Shown here one piece after another: positions 1 through 12,597 of a DNA stretch of 64,000 nucleotides. The stretch's first letter is position 1, and each line of letters begins with the position of its first letter. The notes under the pieces are model-generated. The model made no database searches, had not been told where the DNA came from, and worked only from the letters and a program-made list of their open reading frames with translations. The position numbers and the translations under genes are program-made. The DNA comes from Membranipora membranacea (Eukaryota; Bryozoa; Gymnolaemata; Cheilostomatida; Membraniporidae): positions 1,674,001-1,738,000 of the forward strand of contig OU612071.1 of assembly GCA_914767715.1 (NCBI GenBank), in the 5' to 3' direction.

Positions 1-336
1 TTGAGTTTAAACTGGTGCCAATATCACATTCCAATTAAGATTATCCCTAATTACATAGGCAATACTCTTGAGGATTGATTGAAATGATGGTGTTTCTCTA
101 ATTCTGCTTCCAAAAATTATATCGAAAAGGTAGCTTGTGGATTCCCATATCAAGCCACAAGCATCAATTAAAATTTTTAGCTCAGACTGTACCTTCGTTA
201 GAGAGTGCTTACTTTTGAGTAACCTCTACCCCCCTCCCATATATGTTAGAGTGCAAGGTCATCGCTAAGCTAATATTATTGGATTTGATACCCCTTCAGT
301 CAACTGCTGCCGGGTTTTATTGGGCAGTAATGTCTG

Positions 337-1520
337 CAATGTCGATCTTGAGTAGTCCCAATTCATGGCCATTGAGGCAACATGGACACCTTGTCAAAAT
401 AATATTGCACAATAGAGCATGTTAACAATGAGAGTATTGAGTGTTTGCAGTAGCTACTGTTACCTTATATTATTGGTTTAGCTCTATTTATCCTAACAGT
501 CAATGGAATGAATTCTATAGCAATTTGGGCAATAACTCTTACAAACAAAACCTTGTTCGTCACGAACAAAATCTGTAGTGTGAGCGGTTGTTAGAGAGTA
601 TCTGAGTGGTTGTTAGGCTGAGTATTTGTATAGTCCTAGAAAACGGCACTGTGCTCCTTCTCTTATCATTGTATAAACAAACCTCATATTCACACAGGAG
701 GGCGGGGAGTCAGAAGTACCCCCTCACTCAGCAGGCATACTATCTTATCAGCGTGTTTAGTAGTGTCAAACTTAAACTTAGACTCAGACACAGATAACAC
801 AATATGGTGGCCTGAAAGCCTTCTAAGTAGCTAATATTAAGTCTTTAATCACCTACGCCCGCCCTGCATGGTACAGTCTGCTATCAGACACTGACAAAAC
901 AAGATTTGAGAGGATCCAGCGCTCTGTTAGTCAGATTTTGATGCCCTTCACTGACAACTATGAACAGAGGTTTGGCAATGTAGCACTGCAAATCATCTCA
1001 ACTTTCCTGCACGCCTCTTGCAGTGAAAACTTCACCAATATAGCCGAAGACAATCATCACCACCTGAACTATCGTATTAAAATAAATACAAAGAAAAAGT
1101 CTGCTCGTAGAGCAAAAATAGATAAATACAGGCAATCCATGTGTAGAACCACAAAGAGACAAATAACCTTTTCCCTCTAGCAGGTTTGCGATTTGTCACC
1201 AAATAAATATTACAGGAGTGTATATATAAATTGACAGGAATATTAACAGATTAATATTGATCTTGTGTCGATCTTGAGTGGTCCCAATTCATGAACATTA
1301 AGGCAACATGGACACCTTGGCAAGATGGCTGAAAGGGATAATATTTTACAATTAACAATGAGGGTGTTGATTGTTAGCATTTGCTACTATTATCTTAAAT
1401 TATTGGTACAGCTCTATTCATCCTAACAGTCAATGCAATGAATTTTATAGCAATGTGGGAAGATAACTCTTACAAACAAAACCTTGTTCATCACGAACAA
1501 AATCTGTAGTGTCAGCCTAC
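337..1520. repeat. Pair of about 250-bp direct repeats flanking a LINE tail
   Basis: Bases 337-585 and 1265-1520 are diverged copies of one sequence. Both start near TGTCGATCTTGAGTRGTCCC and share the stretch ending in ACGAACAAAATCTGTAGTGT. The copies lie about 930 bp apart in the same orientation. Between them is a non-LTR retrotransposon C-terminal coding fragment. They are probably part of a dispersed element or of a local duplication. They are not clear LTRs, because no TG...CA ends, primer site or polypurine tract were seen next to them. Confidence 0.7.
850..1180 (+). mobile_element. LINE (non-LTR retrotransposon) reverse transcriptase C-terminal fragment
   Basis: An open frame, readable before the first ATG at 938, begins with YARPAWYSLLSDTDK and continues through RFERIQRSVSQI to a stop at 1180. 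The pattern Y-A-x-P-A-W followed by a basic E-R-x-Q-R segment is typical of the region just after the reverse transcriptase domain in CR1/Jockey-like LINEs. Only about 110 residues are present, with no RT palm, so this is a 5'-truncated copy. No poly-A tail or target duplication was identified. Confidence 0.7.
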
Positions 1521-1984
1521 TCCCTAACAGCTGCTCAGCCTAAGTTACCTTCTATTTTATCTCTATCAATAATTATAACCTGTGAACTGAACATAGTTAT
1601 TCATTTTATTCTAGATGAGTATCAACCATTCGGTTATTCTATTCGGAGTTGTGCCATTAGGAGGACAACTTCTCTGGTTTATTAAATAATAATATAACTA
1701 GGTAATATACCACAGATGAGAAGTCCCCCCCCCCCGACATTGTATAGGAAATTACTGTATATATAAATATCACAACAAAATCTGCCATTAATGGACATTG
1801 GATGATTTTACAATTTGCTAGGCCTTTTTTGAGATTTTATGTTTTCATTAGTGAACAGCAGATAAATTAAGAAGTAAAATTGTGTGCAAATTTTTAACCC
1901 ACAATGAAACAAGAGGGCTTTTCAGTCAAAATTAATTGGTAGTCCGCATGGTATGATCTTGCTTAAGAATACTTTGAAAAAGCT

Positions 1985-2440
1985 TTTTCACTGTATAATG
2001 AAATGATTATACTTGGAGATTTTAACATCAACATCCTTGAACAAAGAAGCAAATAAAAGTGGTTGGATATTGTTAAATCTTTTGCCTTCCGTCAATTGAT
2101 CTCGGAGCCAACAAGAGTTACTGAAACATCCAGCACCCTGATCGATCACGTATACACAAATTTGCCCTCAGACATGTCAGAGAGTGGAATTATAAAATAT
2201 GGAATGAGTGATCATTACTTAGTTTACATTAAAATTTTATTTTCCACATTAAAGGTAAAAGCAAAAAGAACATCATTTGAATTCAATGACTATTCCAAAT
2301 TTACAAACCAGAATATACATGACCTTTTTTCAGGTCGTGACTTTAATGACGTATTGTGTGAGAATACTGTAGACCGTATGTACGCAAGATTTAATGACAA
2401 TGTCGTTGTGACATTATTATTTATTACATTCCTATTCTGA
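1985..2440 (+). mobile_element. LINE endonuclease-domain fragment
   Basis: The plus strand encodes ILGDFNINIL near 2010, then SEPTRVTETSSTLIDHVYTN at 2098-2157 and GMSDHYLVYI near 2200. These are hallmarks of the second half of the APE-type endonuclease of CR1/L2-like LINEs: GDFN, the TR-x(n)-LIDH block and SDH with the catalytic histidine. A stop codon (TAA, near 2053) interrupts the frame just after GDFN, so the copy is dead. It is a separate fragment from the RT tail at 850-1180; the order is reversed relative to an intact LINE. Confidence 0.8.
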
Positions 2441-3424
2441 CATCAAGACAGTGCACTAAATCATCTTTACATGTCGGCACCAAATGGTTGCAGCCTCAGC
2501 CAATCACATGCGTCGACAGCATCATCATATGAAGGTTTTAAAATTACCCTTCCTGGTTGGGACAGCTGAACTAGCATCCCATAAAAGCTCTTGAGTTTTT
2601 CCTGATGGAAATCTTACTTCATCATTAATGCATTACTAAAATATGGTTCGATCTGTCTGACGCCTTCAAAACAGATCTACATACATCACATGTCTGTGAA
2701 TCACTCCGGCATGTCAGCCCCCTCCCCCAACTTATTACAACTGCCTTTGAGCCGAGTCTTTAGGGATCGATGGCTAGAATCTCTGGTACGATTTGCACAT
2801 CAAATAATATTGAACTAAATAATGGTTATCTTTATTTGGAAAACTACAGTCCTATGAGGAGTAGGATAAAAATGTTTATCTAGTAGCCTGTCTGGATATA
2901 TTACCTATCATCATAGTCTGACTGACCAGATATCGAGTTATTAGGGAGTCACTCCAGTCACCACTGTGAAACTCAGTCAGCATTGTGTGACTGAGAGCAA
3001 CCCAAATAGTAAGCACTGTGTAACTAACAGTAACCCCCCACAGTGTGCCCAATATTAACAATGTCAGCTTATTCTACAGCTAATTTAAGTCCGGTTTTCT
3101 AAGTTCAGTTTCTAAGTCTTATTTACAGAAATCACCCAAGTTGCTTTGTGGAGGTTTGGTCTACCCAATGATTTTACATTTCAAAACCAAAATAATAAAA
3201 AAAGAAAGGCAGTAATGAATTTAGCACCATACAAAAAGATTTCATAAAATCTTGAGATACATAAAAGTGTGTTTCTTTTCGAGCAAAGCAGTGAAATATT
3301 GACACCTTAAAATTCCCACTTCTGACACCATATAAGGTTTAACAACAATGCCTGTTGTTGTCTGTTGACATTTCTATTCATTGTTGTTGAGCTTTTTATA
3401 ACTAAGCTTGTGTCTTAGATAGAT
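2441..3424. other. Intergenic, no gene recognised
   Basis: No conserved coding frame was seen. The stretch TTCTGACACCATATAAGG near 3320, read on the minus strand, resembles the primer-binding site of the Gypsy element at 12.6-17.2 kb. No LTR or coding remnant could be tied to it. Confidence 0.4.
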
Positions 3425-6400
3425 TTATGAGAAGCAAACTTCTCCGATCTGGAGGCCGAATGATTTTCTCGGTGACCCGATATCAGCAGGAGCAATGTCA
3501 ATAACAGGTAAGTGAGTGGCTGTCTTTGTGCTGATCTCTATAACTGTCTGCGCTTCGCTTGACTTTCTGTACTACAAAAACAAAAACATTATCAATAACA
3601 ATAACATTATCAGTAAGAATGCCAATAAGAATATTACAATATTACTAGGAGATGCAGAGCAGAACCTGCAAACACATATAACAAGTTAGTTCCCTGTGTA
3701 GTTGTGGAGCAATACTGCATTAGTCAAGTATTGAGGCTTTATGACTCTGGGTTGGGCCCTGATTGATTTTTAAATATCCCTGAGATAGATTTTTATATAT
3801 GCCACCACAGAGGGTACAGGGCTTCGAGTAGTTAACCACATCTCAATATATCTTTTCAACGTCAGGAGCTTGTTACAGTGTTGAGTTGGTTATACTCTTA
3901 ACACTGAATATGATTGTTTTTTTCTCTCGTATACCTCACACATTTCTTATGATAATAAAACTGTGCACACTCACCTTACAGTCGTCCTGTAGTACAGTAT
4001 ACCCAAATCTCTCGTTATCTAATGTGTATTCTTTATCTCCTGCTGTATACAGAATTTATATTTATTCTTCTTACCCGAGGCGTCCTCAACAGCGATAGAG
4101 TTCTTTCATCTACATCAACAAAGTACAACGAAATGGTGAAAAAGTAAAACAAAACTCCTAATGGGTTAGATTATAATATGAAAGGTACCTTCATACAGCT
4201 ATTTGGGATAGACAGTAATGACCTCAAGCTTACTGAAATTGGATCGATTATATAGAGAGGGAGAAACTCCCTTTACAGAATCATGTCTGAATCAGTTATA
4301 TGCAGCCTATTCTGAATAATATGCAAGTCGCCAGCATCTAACAGACAGGTGGTTTACCTATCAGATTTAACCAGTGCTTATTTGACCTGCAGGTATTTAC
4401 CTGTAGATGATGGTTTGAGTAGCAGCCTCACTGTGTACTCGGAGGAAGTTTAGCTAAAAAGTCTCTGCCTCGTACTCAAACTGGCTAACTCCCATCTGGC
4501 TGGCCACGAACGGCTGATACTTCACTTTCTCAGTAATGTATGGTCTGGTCTCGTAGTCTGAGGTCTTAGCAATGTGCTAGCTATAGAAGGTATGAGTGGC
4601 CTGTGGTCCTAACACTATGATTATACGCAAAGCATACTATGACACTTACCCAGTAAGTTCCGCTCTTATAGTCTGGGTTCTCAGTAAATAGCTCCCTGCA
4701 GTCTCTGGCTGGACTTTCCTCGCTACCATCTCTGACCTTCAGGGCTAAAATATCACAATATCATAAGTGACAAGACTCAAGGTTCTGTGCTAAAATGTCA
4801 CAATGTCATGTGTAATAATGCTCAAGGTTCGGCACCAGTATGTCAGGGGACAATCTATAGATGCAGAAGCAATCTGTTGAGCTAAAGACGTTGAAGAGTG
4901 CTTGTCAAACTTGCAAATGAGTGTTAAATAGACAAGTCTTGGGCATGTTAATTTGGTTGTTGTTGGTTGATGGTTTTAATTGGTACTTACTTTGGTTACT
5001 AACTTTTTACTTACTTATGTACTTCAGTATACACAATTGTACTTACTTTGGTACATATTATAAAGCTCATGATTAGCGTTTGCGTCATCTCCTTGATATC
5101 CCTTACTATTCAGATTTTGGTGCCATTGGTGCTCCTAAAAATAACAACTAAGTCATCAAAATGTGACATGATGTAACAGTGTGACCCTTGCACTAAATTT
5201 GTGTGAAAACGAAAACGTCCCTTAGAAAAAAGTAGTTGAATCTAACTAACATACAGCAGCTCGCTTCATATAAAATAACAAACAAGAAATATCAGACAGC
5301 TGAAGAAGGAACATTTCATCAAAGTATGAGATTAATCTGGTGGGCCGTAGCTGTCACGTCACTGTAACTGGCACTGTCACCGCTCTTCACCAAACAATGT
5401 TATTATTTGCTATCACAGGTCTTATACTTATTGTCGGTGTTTTAGTTTGTTTGACTCGCCAAAATGCGTTGGTCGACCTGGTTGTCCGGCAGGGCCGGGT
5501 CTTCCAGCAGGTCCTTTCTCTCCATCTCTTCCCTGCTCTCCCTAAAACAGCAAACAAAATAATTGTTACTAAGGAATCACCCGCGGAGGTAGGATAATCA
5601 GATTACTGCCAGAGTTCGACAGTCACTATGAACTAATGTTTGCTAGCAAGCTTCTCTTCAAAAGTAGAACAACCTGTAGACCTCTTCTTTATCTTTCCTG
5701 CGTCAACATTAGTTTGATGTCATGTTTTACTGTTGGTTATGAAAAGTTGCAGGGTATATTTACTCACCACATTGGGTGGTGAAATAGTGGATGCCTCCGG
5801 AGCTAGGCTGCAATATCTGCGCCACTTTGATCTCAGTTTGTAGGCAGGTCGGAGCACACCTGGGGATCCAAAAACTCCCAGTAGTTAGTGGACTGCAGTG
5901 AGATTCGAACCCACAACCTTCAAAATTTGTATGCTGAAGGAACGGCACTCTCACCAACTGAGCCACCTCCTGCTCCGAGGCAACAAATCAACAGATCTAT
6001 TCAGCAAGAGATGAGACTTTCCTTCTCGCCATCAGCGCCTGTTGATCCCATGGCACCCATAGCTCCAGGTGATCCAGCCAGTCCCTGCTTACCAGTCGAT
6101 CCCTTCAGTCTTTGTGGTCCGGCTACTCCAGGAGGTCCGATGTCTCCTTGTTCTCCCTGAGGTCCGGCTGGACCGGGGAATCCAGGAGATCCCATAAATC
6201 CGAGTGGTCCTATCAATGATCAACCAACAGTTTCAACTGATATAATTGGCTACACTTTAAGAATTTTTCAACTTCTTATCAAACACTGTATATTGTAGCA
6301 CAGCACAAATACTTTATTTACTTCTTCACGGAGAAAATTAATCTATCAATCAATCAATATATCTGTGCATCTATCTGAATGACGGCACAGGTGGCAGATA

Positions 6401-6592
6401 TGTCCCTAAGGACAAGAAGATGAATGAGTGAACATGAGCAGATATCTATGATAAGATAACTCACCCTTAGCTCCCTGATCTCCTGTGATAACCTTAGATC
6501 CCTGAGGTCCCTGTTCTCCAGGAGCTCCTCTCGGTCCGGATGCACTCTGAACACCTTGTGGTCCGTCTTCTCCCATTGGTCCGGCTTCTCCC
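3425..6592 (-). pseudogene. Fibrillar collagen, 3' part, with inactivating lesions
   Basis: Minus-strand exons read, 5' to 3': Gly-X-Y helix at about 6592-6464, 6209-6018 and 5541-5478; the helix/C-propeptide junction at 5134-5047 (ends ELYNMYQ); and COLFI exons 4744-4650 (ESPARDCRELF, ending KSGTYW), 4576-4401, 4109-3975 and 3566-3425 (LPVIDIAPADIG, ending GEVCFS-stop). In a live gene this would be a fibrillar procollagen chain trimerised by the COLFI domain and secreted. Lesions seen: a TAG after EYEAETF at about 4455; a TGA where the family has the conserved Cys of CKNS (about 4106-4108); a one-base frameshift near 4045; loss of the IDPN segment after KSGTYW; and three helix Gly positions replaced by Arg, Ser and Val. 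Most splice phases still match. Assembly error could explain the indel but hardly all the changes. The 5' end was not found. Confidence 0.8.
5766..5979 (-). mobile_element. tRNA-derived SINE, copy 1
   Basis: On the minus strand this reads GGTGGCTCAGTTGGTGAGAG (A-box-like) and then GGGTTCGAATCTC (B-box) about 45 bp later. An unrelated body follows, containing CCCCAGGTGTGCTCCGACCT. A second copy in the opposite orientation lies at 51921-52150 and shares both the tRNA head and the body, so this is a dispersed Pol III SINE and not a tRNA gene. It sits in an intron of the collagen locus. Confidence 0.85.
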
Positions 6593-6744
6593 TATAAAAT
6601 ACATAATTAACTAATCTTACGTCTGACTTTGTGTACATCATTGATTGGCTTTACAATCTATGAAACATATTATATTAGCAGGAAAATAAGAGAAAATTGG
6701 TTATTCATTTCATTTTCAGACCACAAACAAAGCAATGATACAAT

Positions 6745-7112
6745 TACCAGGTCACACGCTCCCTCCCTGGTCTAGGTCAGCCTGACATTACCAGGTCACA
6801 CGGTCTCTCCCTGGTCTAGATCAGCCTGACATTACCAGGTCACACGGTCTCTCCCTGGTCTTGGTCAGCTTGACATTACCAGGTCACACGGTCCCTCCCT
6901 GGTCTAGGTCAGCCTGACATTACCAGGTTACATGGTCCCTCCCTGGTCTTGGTCAGCCTGACATTACCAGGTAACACGGTCCCTCCCTGGTCTTGGTCAG
7001 CCTGAAATTGCAAGGTCGCACGGTCCGTCCCTGGTCTAGGTCAGCCTGACATTACCAGGTCACACGGTCCCGCCCTGGTCTAGGTCAGCCTGACATTACC
7101 AGGTCACACGGT
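6745..7112. repeat. 44-bp minisatellite, about 8 copies
   Basis: Tandem units of about 44 bp, each containing ACCAGGTCACACGGTC, CCTCCCTGGTCT and GGTCAGCCTGACATT. Copies differ by a few substitutions (CTCTCC/CCTCCC, TAGGTC/TTGGTC). The array lies upstream of, or in an intron of, the minus-strand collagen remnant. No coding role is visible. Confidence 0.9.
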
Positions 7113-8038
7113 CTGAACACTTACAGTAATATCAGTATACAACAGAACAGGCTGCCGCTGTGATATATAGCTGTATGTCATAGTATATAAACCATAGAGG
7201 TTTATAGAGTATATAATAACTCTTTGATATAAACCATCTATACAGATTTAATACAAAGTTTAGTAGAGCTTTTGCCAGAACTGTAATTCATAAACTTGAT
7301 TACTCGACTTGAAGTTAAATCAATATACCGTCAAAGACCAACTATCTTAGCAACCATTATCTCAAATAAACAAAGCAGTATTCTATATCGTGAATCTATA
7401 TCATCATAGAGAGATGGGCTTGTCATCCACAGCCTAGCCGTATATATGGTGTGTGTGATGAGACGTCCTGTCATTATTAAATTGTAGAGATAATTCGTTC
7501 TATTTTTAGCTCTGATCTCATATAAAGTTATAACTATCCTCTGCAGACAGCAGTAAACTCTAAAGAGGCAGGACAACAACATGTCTTATTTCAGTCATCC
7601 CATCATAAACACTTGTAGGCAATCAAACGCTTCATCCTATTTTTTATCTTAATTGAAGTTATCTATTATTCCTAGCCCTCGCCACCCGTCACGAACAGAT
7701 TCCTAAGCCTAGCCCTAGGTCCCTCACAAACAGGTTCATAACTCTACCACGCCCCTCACTTTCTGATTTCTAGCCTCAGGTCTATAACCAGAAGTGTAAC
7801 ATTAAAATTGGGGAGTAGTTGTGATCTTTTATCAGGTTGAGCTAATTTCTCCCACGCTGCACTCTCACTGCTCCCACACTCTCTCATGTTTATTCTATTA
7901 GATATTTTGTGTAATCTCTGCTCTGAGCTCATTACGTTACTACAAAACGAACAAAGTCAGTAAGCATCGGAGATAATACTAAGTACACAGGCAATAAAGA
8001 CTTTATAGTATCTCTGCAGGAGTAAACAGCAGAGATAA
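7113..8038. other. Intergenic, nothing recognised
   Basis: AT-rich sequence with short open frames only. No conserved motif, RNA gene or repeat was identified between the minisatellite and the MITE. Confidence 0.4.
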
Positions 8039-8040
8039 TA

Positions 8041-8394
8041 CAATCACTATGGTTCCATGTGTCGATTTTGTAAGGATTTCGGGAGTAATCGCCCCATGGA
8101 AACGGCATTAAAGTCAAATTCCGATTGTGACGAATGACTTTTTGGACGAAAATATTCATACCTATTCATAGGGTGTTTATTCGACCTATTTCCTAATTGG
8201 CGTGGCTGAATGGTTAGCGCGCTTGCACACAATGCCCACAAAGGGATTACATGCGGAAGGCCGGGGTTCAAGTCGCAGCCGAGGCAGATTCTTTTCATGT
8301 TTTTCCCATCATGGGAATGGTTAGAATCCACTGGATTGTAACCGTTCGAAATTGGAGTGAACCACAAAATCGAAGCATGGAACCATAGTGATTG
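8041..8394. mobile_element. MITE with TA target site and tRNA-like core
   Basis: The ends are inverted repeats beginning CAATCACTATGGTTCCATG (8041-8059), and its reverse complement closes the element at 8376-8394. The match continues to about 30 bp, through TCGATTTTG. TA dinucleotides flank both ends (8039-8040 and 8395-8396), as for Tc1/mariner-type insertion. The core at about 8200-8275 reads GGCGTGGCTGAATGGTTAGC, followed by GGGTTCAAGTC. These are A-box and B-box signatures of a Leu/Ser-type tRNA. There is no transposase, so the element is non-autonomous. Confidence 0.85.
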
Positions 8395-8929
8395 TAGAGA
8401 TTCAGTATAACATATATACTATAATCATTGCTAGGAAGGCGCAGAAAACCAGACAATCTTTCAGCCCACCGATGCTATAGTGAGAAACATGTTCTATACA
8501 CACACCACCCCTTCCCCACACAGATAGATGTAATGTGAGGCTGGTGGGATATTAATTTGGACATTCTCTTGTTATGATGTAGGTGGTGTTCAGTTGACAT
8601 GGAGCTTATCATGTACTCACTCAAGTATGAAATTTAGCAAAACCAACACCAAGCTTGACAGTGCTGGCAACATGGCCTCCACTCTTGTATCATGATAATA
8701 ATATAATTTACCAGCATCTTTTGATAATGGATGGCATTCACTGATATTTCAGGCACTCATTATTATGAGTTTGCAAGTATCTTGACAATGTAGGTCATAG
8801 ATGGTTGGTTGGTTTATTTTGTCACAAACATTAGGTATGCTGCGAGATTGAGTGTTTATGCTGTTACATGAGTAGGGAATACCAAAAAGAAACATAAACA
8901 AAATGAGTAAAGTAAAATCTGACTTCTAG

Positions 8930-9440
8930 TGGATTAAAAAATATCTTGCAATATCAAAATCAAGTGTCTGAGGAATGAGTCTTTACCCCAGGCAGTTCTG
9001 TATTTAAGGCTGCGATATCTGCCTGTGGGGAGTTTCTCAAGAAAATTGTTTAAAAAATGTTCGTCATCATGTATTATCTGCAAGGCCAGGTTCTTTGTAC
9101 GTTTTGATATGACTGAATCTAGGTCCCCAATATCAAGACCTAGTCTGTCGCCTTGCTAAAAAAAAACTTTCTCAGAGCTTTCTTGTCTCGTGAATAAATA
9201 CTAGTGAACAAAACATTCTCTGATTTGCTTTGGATACAACATTATTGCCATGATCTTCGAAACGTAATTTGTTATCAAAGGGAACTCCGAAATATTTAAC
9301 ATTGTCACAAAATTTTTTTTTACACCATTTTATTCGAGAGTAGGACTGTCAGGTTTTATTCTCTTAGTGGAGAAAAGCATCTCTCGGGTTTAAGAAGGAC
9401 TAAGTAATAAGTCGAGTTCTTTGCATAGACCAGAGATTCT
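8930..9440 (-). mobile_element. Degenerate LINE reverse-transcriptase tail
   Basis: Read on the minus strand, broken frames contain KELDLLLSPS followed by EMLFSTKRIKPDS. Towards the 3' end (lower coordinates) come IIHDDEHFLNNFL, LPTGRYRSLKYRT and WGKDSFLRHLI. This order resembles the thumb and C-terminal region of CR1/Jockey LINEs. Several stops interrupt it. No endonuclease part is adjacent. Confidence 0.5.
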
Positions 9441-9892
9441 AGTCATATTGTGTAAGCAGGCTGATGGTGTATATATAAATCTTGTGACATCAGTGACTTT
9501 GCAGGGGTATTACAGAGCCGCATTCTGATATTAAAAAGCACAAGATCAAGTTGATGTGCGGACAAGACCTGATTTTCTATGACTGCTACAGGGAAACCGT
9601 CAGTTTGAGAACAGTCCACTCTGCCTACGTGGCAGACCTGGGGTCCCTAGATTATCTCACCATTACCGTCACGTGTTGCTATGTTTCATTAAAAAATCCA
9701 CAAATTTTGCAACTTCAAGCCGCTGGGTAAAGATGTTTTTTTTACTGAGGACAGTTTCGGGGCATAGTCATAGCTTATAGAAATAACCAAAGTCTAGTAA
9801 ATGTTAGCTAACAACAAACATTACCGATTCACGCCTGCGAGAAAAGTCCAACTTTTCTCCTGACAAATAATTTACTTCTTTAACAGTACACC

Positions 9893-10032
9893 GCCATGCA
9901 GGAACTAGGGGATCTGAGGCTCTGTCAGGAACTAGGGGATCTGAGGCTATGCCAGGAACTAGGGGATCTGAGGCTATGTCAGGAATTAGGGGATCTGAGG
10001 CCATGTCAGGAACTAGGGGATCTGAGGCTATG
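9893..10032. repeat. 27-bp minisatellite, 5 copies
   Basis: Five nearly identical units of CAGGAACTAGGGGATCTGAG plus a short variable piece (GCTATGT or GCCATGT). The length is a multiple of three, so both strands stay open across it. The resulting repeat peptides look incidental. Confidence 0.9.
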
Positions 10033-10199
10033 TTATGGTAGCCTTGTCATGCGGGATTTTGGATTTTGGATTTTTTTCCCAAAACTTAAAAAACCAAAAA
10101 CCCGCGTGACAAGGCTGTTATAGACTGTAAGTCACTACCAAACTGATATATCGTACCTGGTCCTTTAGCCCCTCCGGATACAAGCCTTTTTAGTCTGAA

Positions 10200-12165
10200 T
10201 ATAACAGCTCTCTCATACTCCTGTTAGTACTACCTGCAAGTATAAAATGTCAGACTATGATAAGAAATAGCTCACAGACGAGCGATTAACCAGGCATCAA
10301 TCGGCTTTCTAAAATGATAGAAATAAAAATAACTCTGTTTCTTGAATCTGTTCAAATTAATAATGACTGCAGACTGCAAGCGTTCATTAACTTCTATAAT
10401 ACAGTCTGTGGGCTGATAATCTCTACTATATTATTAGATGAAGTCTGAATTTTTGAGTAGTTTTTTGCTGATTATTTCAACTCCCCAAGAAAATACTTAT
10501 ATTACACTTTACACCTGTACAATATAGTACCCATTCGCTCAGGTCAACAAAAGCTGTGGTGTGGAAATGCCAAGAATCAGAAAGAAACATTTTGTTTGGC
10601 CAATAGAGTTAAAAAATTTGTAAATTTTTTGTCTCGCATCTGAGCAAATGACTATGAAATGGAGAACATTGGAGGCAGCGACACTGAAATCAACTTTTAC
10701 AACTATCATAGGTAACTGACTGACTAAAACATGCTTTGGTCTTTGGGAAGCCTTTAAAGAGGTTGAGCAGTTCAGGTACAGCATTCATTATCGAGAATTG
10801 TTAGTACATCTACAGGGGTTTACTTATGTGGGGAGTAATGTTATGGACCAAAAAAAATGTTATGCGACTTTCTTTTACCAATATGCTATGCTCAACTTCA
10901 CATCCAAAAACATATGACATCACGGTAATTACCCAGTGGGAATTCCACTGAGCCGTACTTAGTAGCATACACCATAATGAATGATGACCAGCTGATTTAC
11001 TATTCACTACAAAATCAATGATGAGCCATGCATTGCATAACTGTGTCATAAAATTCTTCTGCCGGTGATTTTGATGTGCTATTTTGGTGTCATTTTCATA
11101 ATTGTTAGGGAGCTGAAAGAACTTAAATTTGTGAATTCATTTTTCTGATGGCTTCCAACATTGAGCAACAACAAGGAGCTGCTCCGCAGTATGACGATAA
11201 TGAATCGGTCCACGATAGGAACTGAAATTCAGATCCAACATTAATTATAGAGACTCGGTAGTCCATCTACAGTGGTCAACTTGTGTGGGGAGTAATAATA
11301 TAGGGAAAAAGAATTGCGATGTGATGAAGTATTTTTTCACCAATGTACTACACAAAGCTCCCTGACCTGACCTTATATCACAGCCCATTCACTCCCTCCC
11401 CATTCCTGTGTGCTATTCTGTGTTTGCTCTACTGATTATTGTTCTCTGTGATATTTTCCTCATAATTACGTATTTGAATTTCACATCTCATATATACCTA
11501 GTCCTGCGCAAGTCCTTCAGATGTGCCACTGAGAGATGTTTCAGATCGGTGGTCTCGTGCGGTCCATCCATGTGTCTATCTCTACTGCATGTGAATGGGT
11601 TTATACTGCCAACTTACTGATCCTAGAACATCTAGAGCGTTGTTACCCCTCTAACCTGATTAACCCCCCCCCCCCCACACTATGGTTTGAGATTCCAAAC
11701 TCCACAGCCAGACTTGAAAAATAAGGGTTACTGCTTGAGGAAGGGTCTCCTCTGTATCAGACGATATCATAACATTCTCATTGAGCTGCGGGATATTTAG
11801 TACTTGTTATTTAGAACTTGTTAAGTATCCTTGTGTAATTTATATCAGCAGAGACTTTAACATACACATGTATTTAGCTTTGCATCTGCAATCAGATTAT
11901 TTTCGCCTCATGTATTTGTCAATGTTGATGGGAACGAGACCTCTCACAGCATCCCTTCCCTCAGAGATATCCTGGCAAACGATTCAGCGTGTCAGCGATC
12001 CTTTGAGTGAATTATATCTCTGCATATTCTTCCGTCGCTGGCTGAATGTTTCCTGTGACTGAATGTGATGCACCGCCTTACCATAGAGAGGCTGTCAGAA
12101 ATTATTACATCACATGACGGCGTTGGTTAGAACTGATTATTTGTTGGGATATTCACCTCTCCAGA
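10200..12165. other. Intergenic with a diverged dispersed repeat pair
   Basis: Segments near 10796-10890 and 11255-11350 share blocks such as GTGGGGAGTAAT and nearby CATCTACAG, so they are probably two old copies of one repeat. A poly-C run lies near 11667. No conserved protein, RNA gene or promoter could be supported. Confidence 0.4.
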
Positions 12166-12167
12166 CC

Positions 12168-12278
12168 TTGTAGGGTGGGGTGTAAGCCCACTAACATGTA
12201 GGATGGGGTGTAAGCCCACTAACACGTGCTACATGAATGTAGGGTGGGGTGTAAGCCCACTCACATGCGGTACATGAA
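12168..12278. repeat. Short tandem repeat, about 3 copies
   Basis: Three copies of GTAGGGTGGGGTGTAAGCCC followed by ACTMACATG, with 11-20 bp spacers (one copy followed by TGCTACATGAAT). They lie a few hundred bases outside the left LTR of the Gypsy element. No function is inferred. Confidence 0.8.
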
Positions 12279-12597
12279 TGTTTCCCATATTTTGTTGGTT
12301 GGTTGTTGTTAGTTAACTATCCCATATCATAACATGTGTGTAGAGTATCATATTTCTGTGAATCTTATAGTGACCAGAATCTTACTGCTGTGATATTGAT
12401 AATAAATTTTTGGTCCCCTTAGGACTCTCTTCTGTAATACACATGACTTGATGAGTAACTACTCCTTGGAAAAATCTACAAGCATTTTGGATGTAAGGTG
12501 ACTATATTATTGATTCTATAGGAGATAAAGGTCCATGAAAATGGGATTAATAATGGAAGGCATTGAAAAGAGTGATCGTAACTATAATGTATGGTAC

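Noticed and set aside
337-1520. LTR pair of a short retroelement
   Set aside because: Direct repeats flank a LINE fragment, but there are no TG/CA ends, primer site or polypurine tract.
3312-3340. Second Gypsy primer-binding site / LTR
   Set aside because: The 13-base match to the primer site is real, but no LTR ends, gag or pol lie nearby.
4430-4460. Short intron removing the TAG in the collagen COLFI exon
   Set aside because: ACTTTTTAG resembles an acceptor, but the only donors would give an intron of about 22-30 bases, too short for animals.
10158-10196. Additional collagen exon (minus, SGGAKGP)
   Set aside because: Only two Gly-X-Y-like triplets are readable, and the splice ends are weak.
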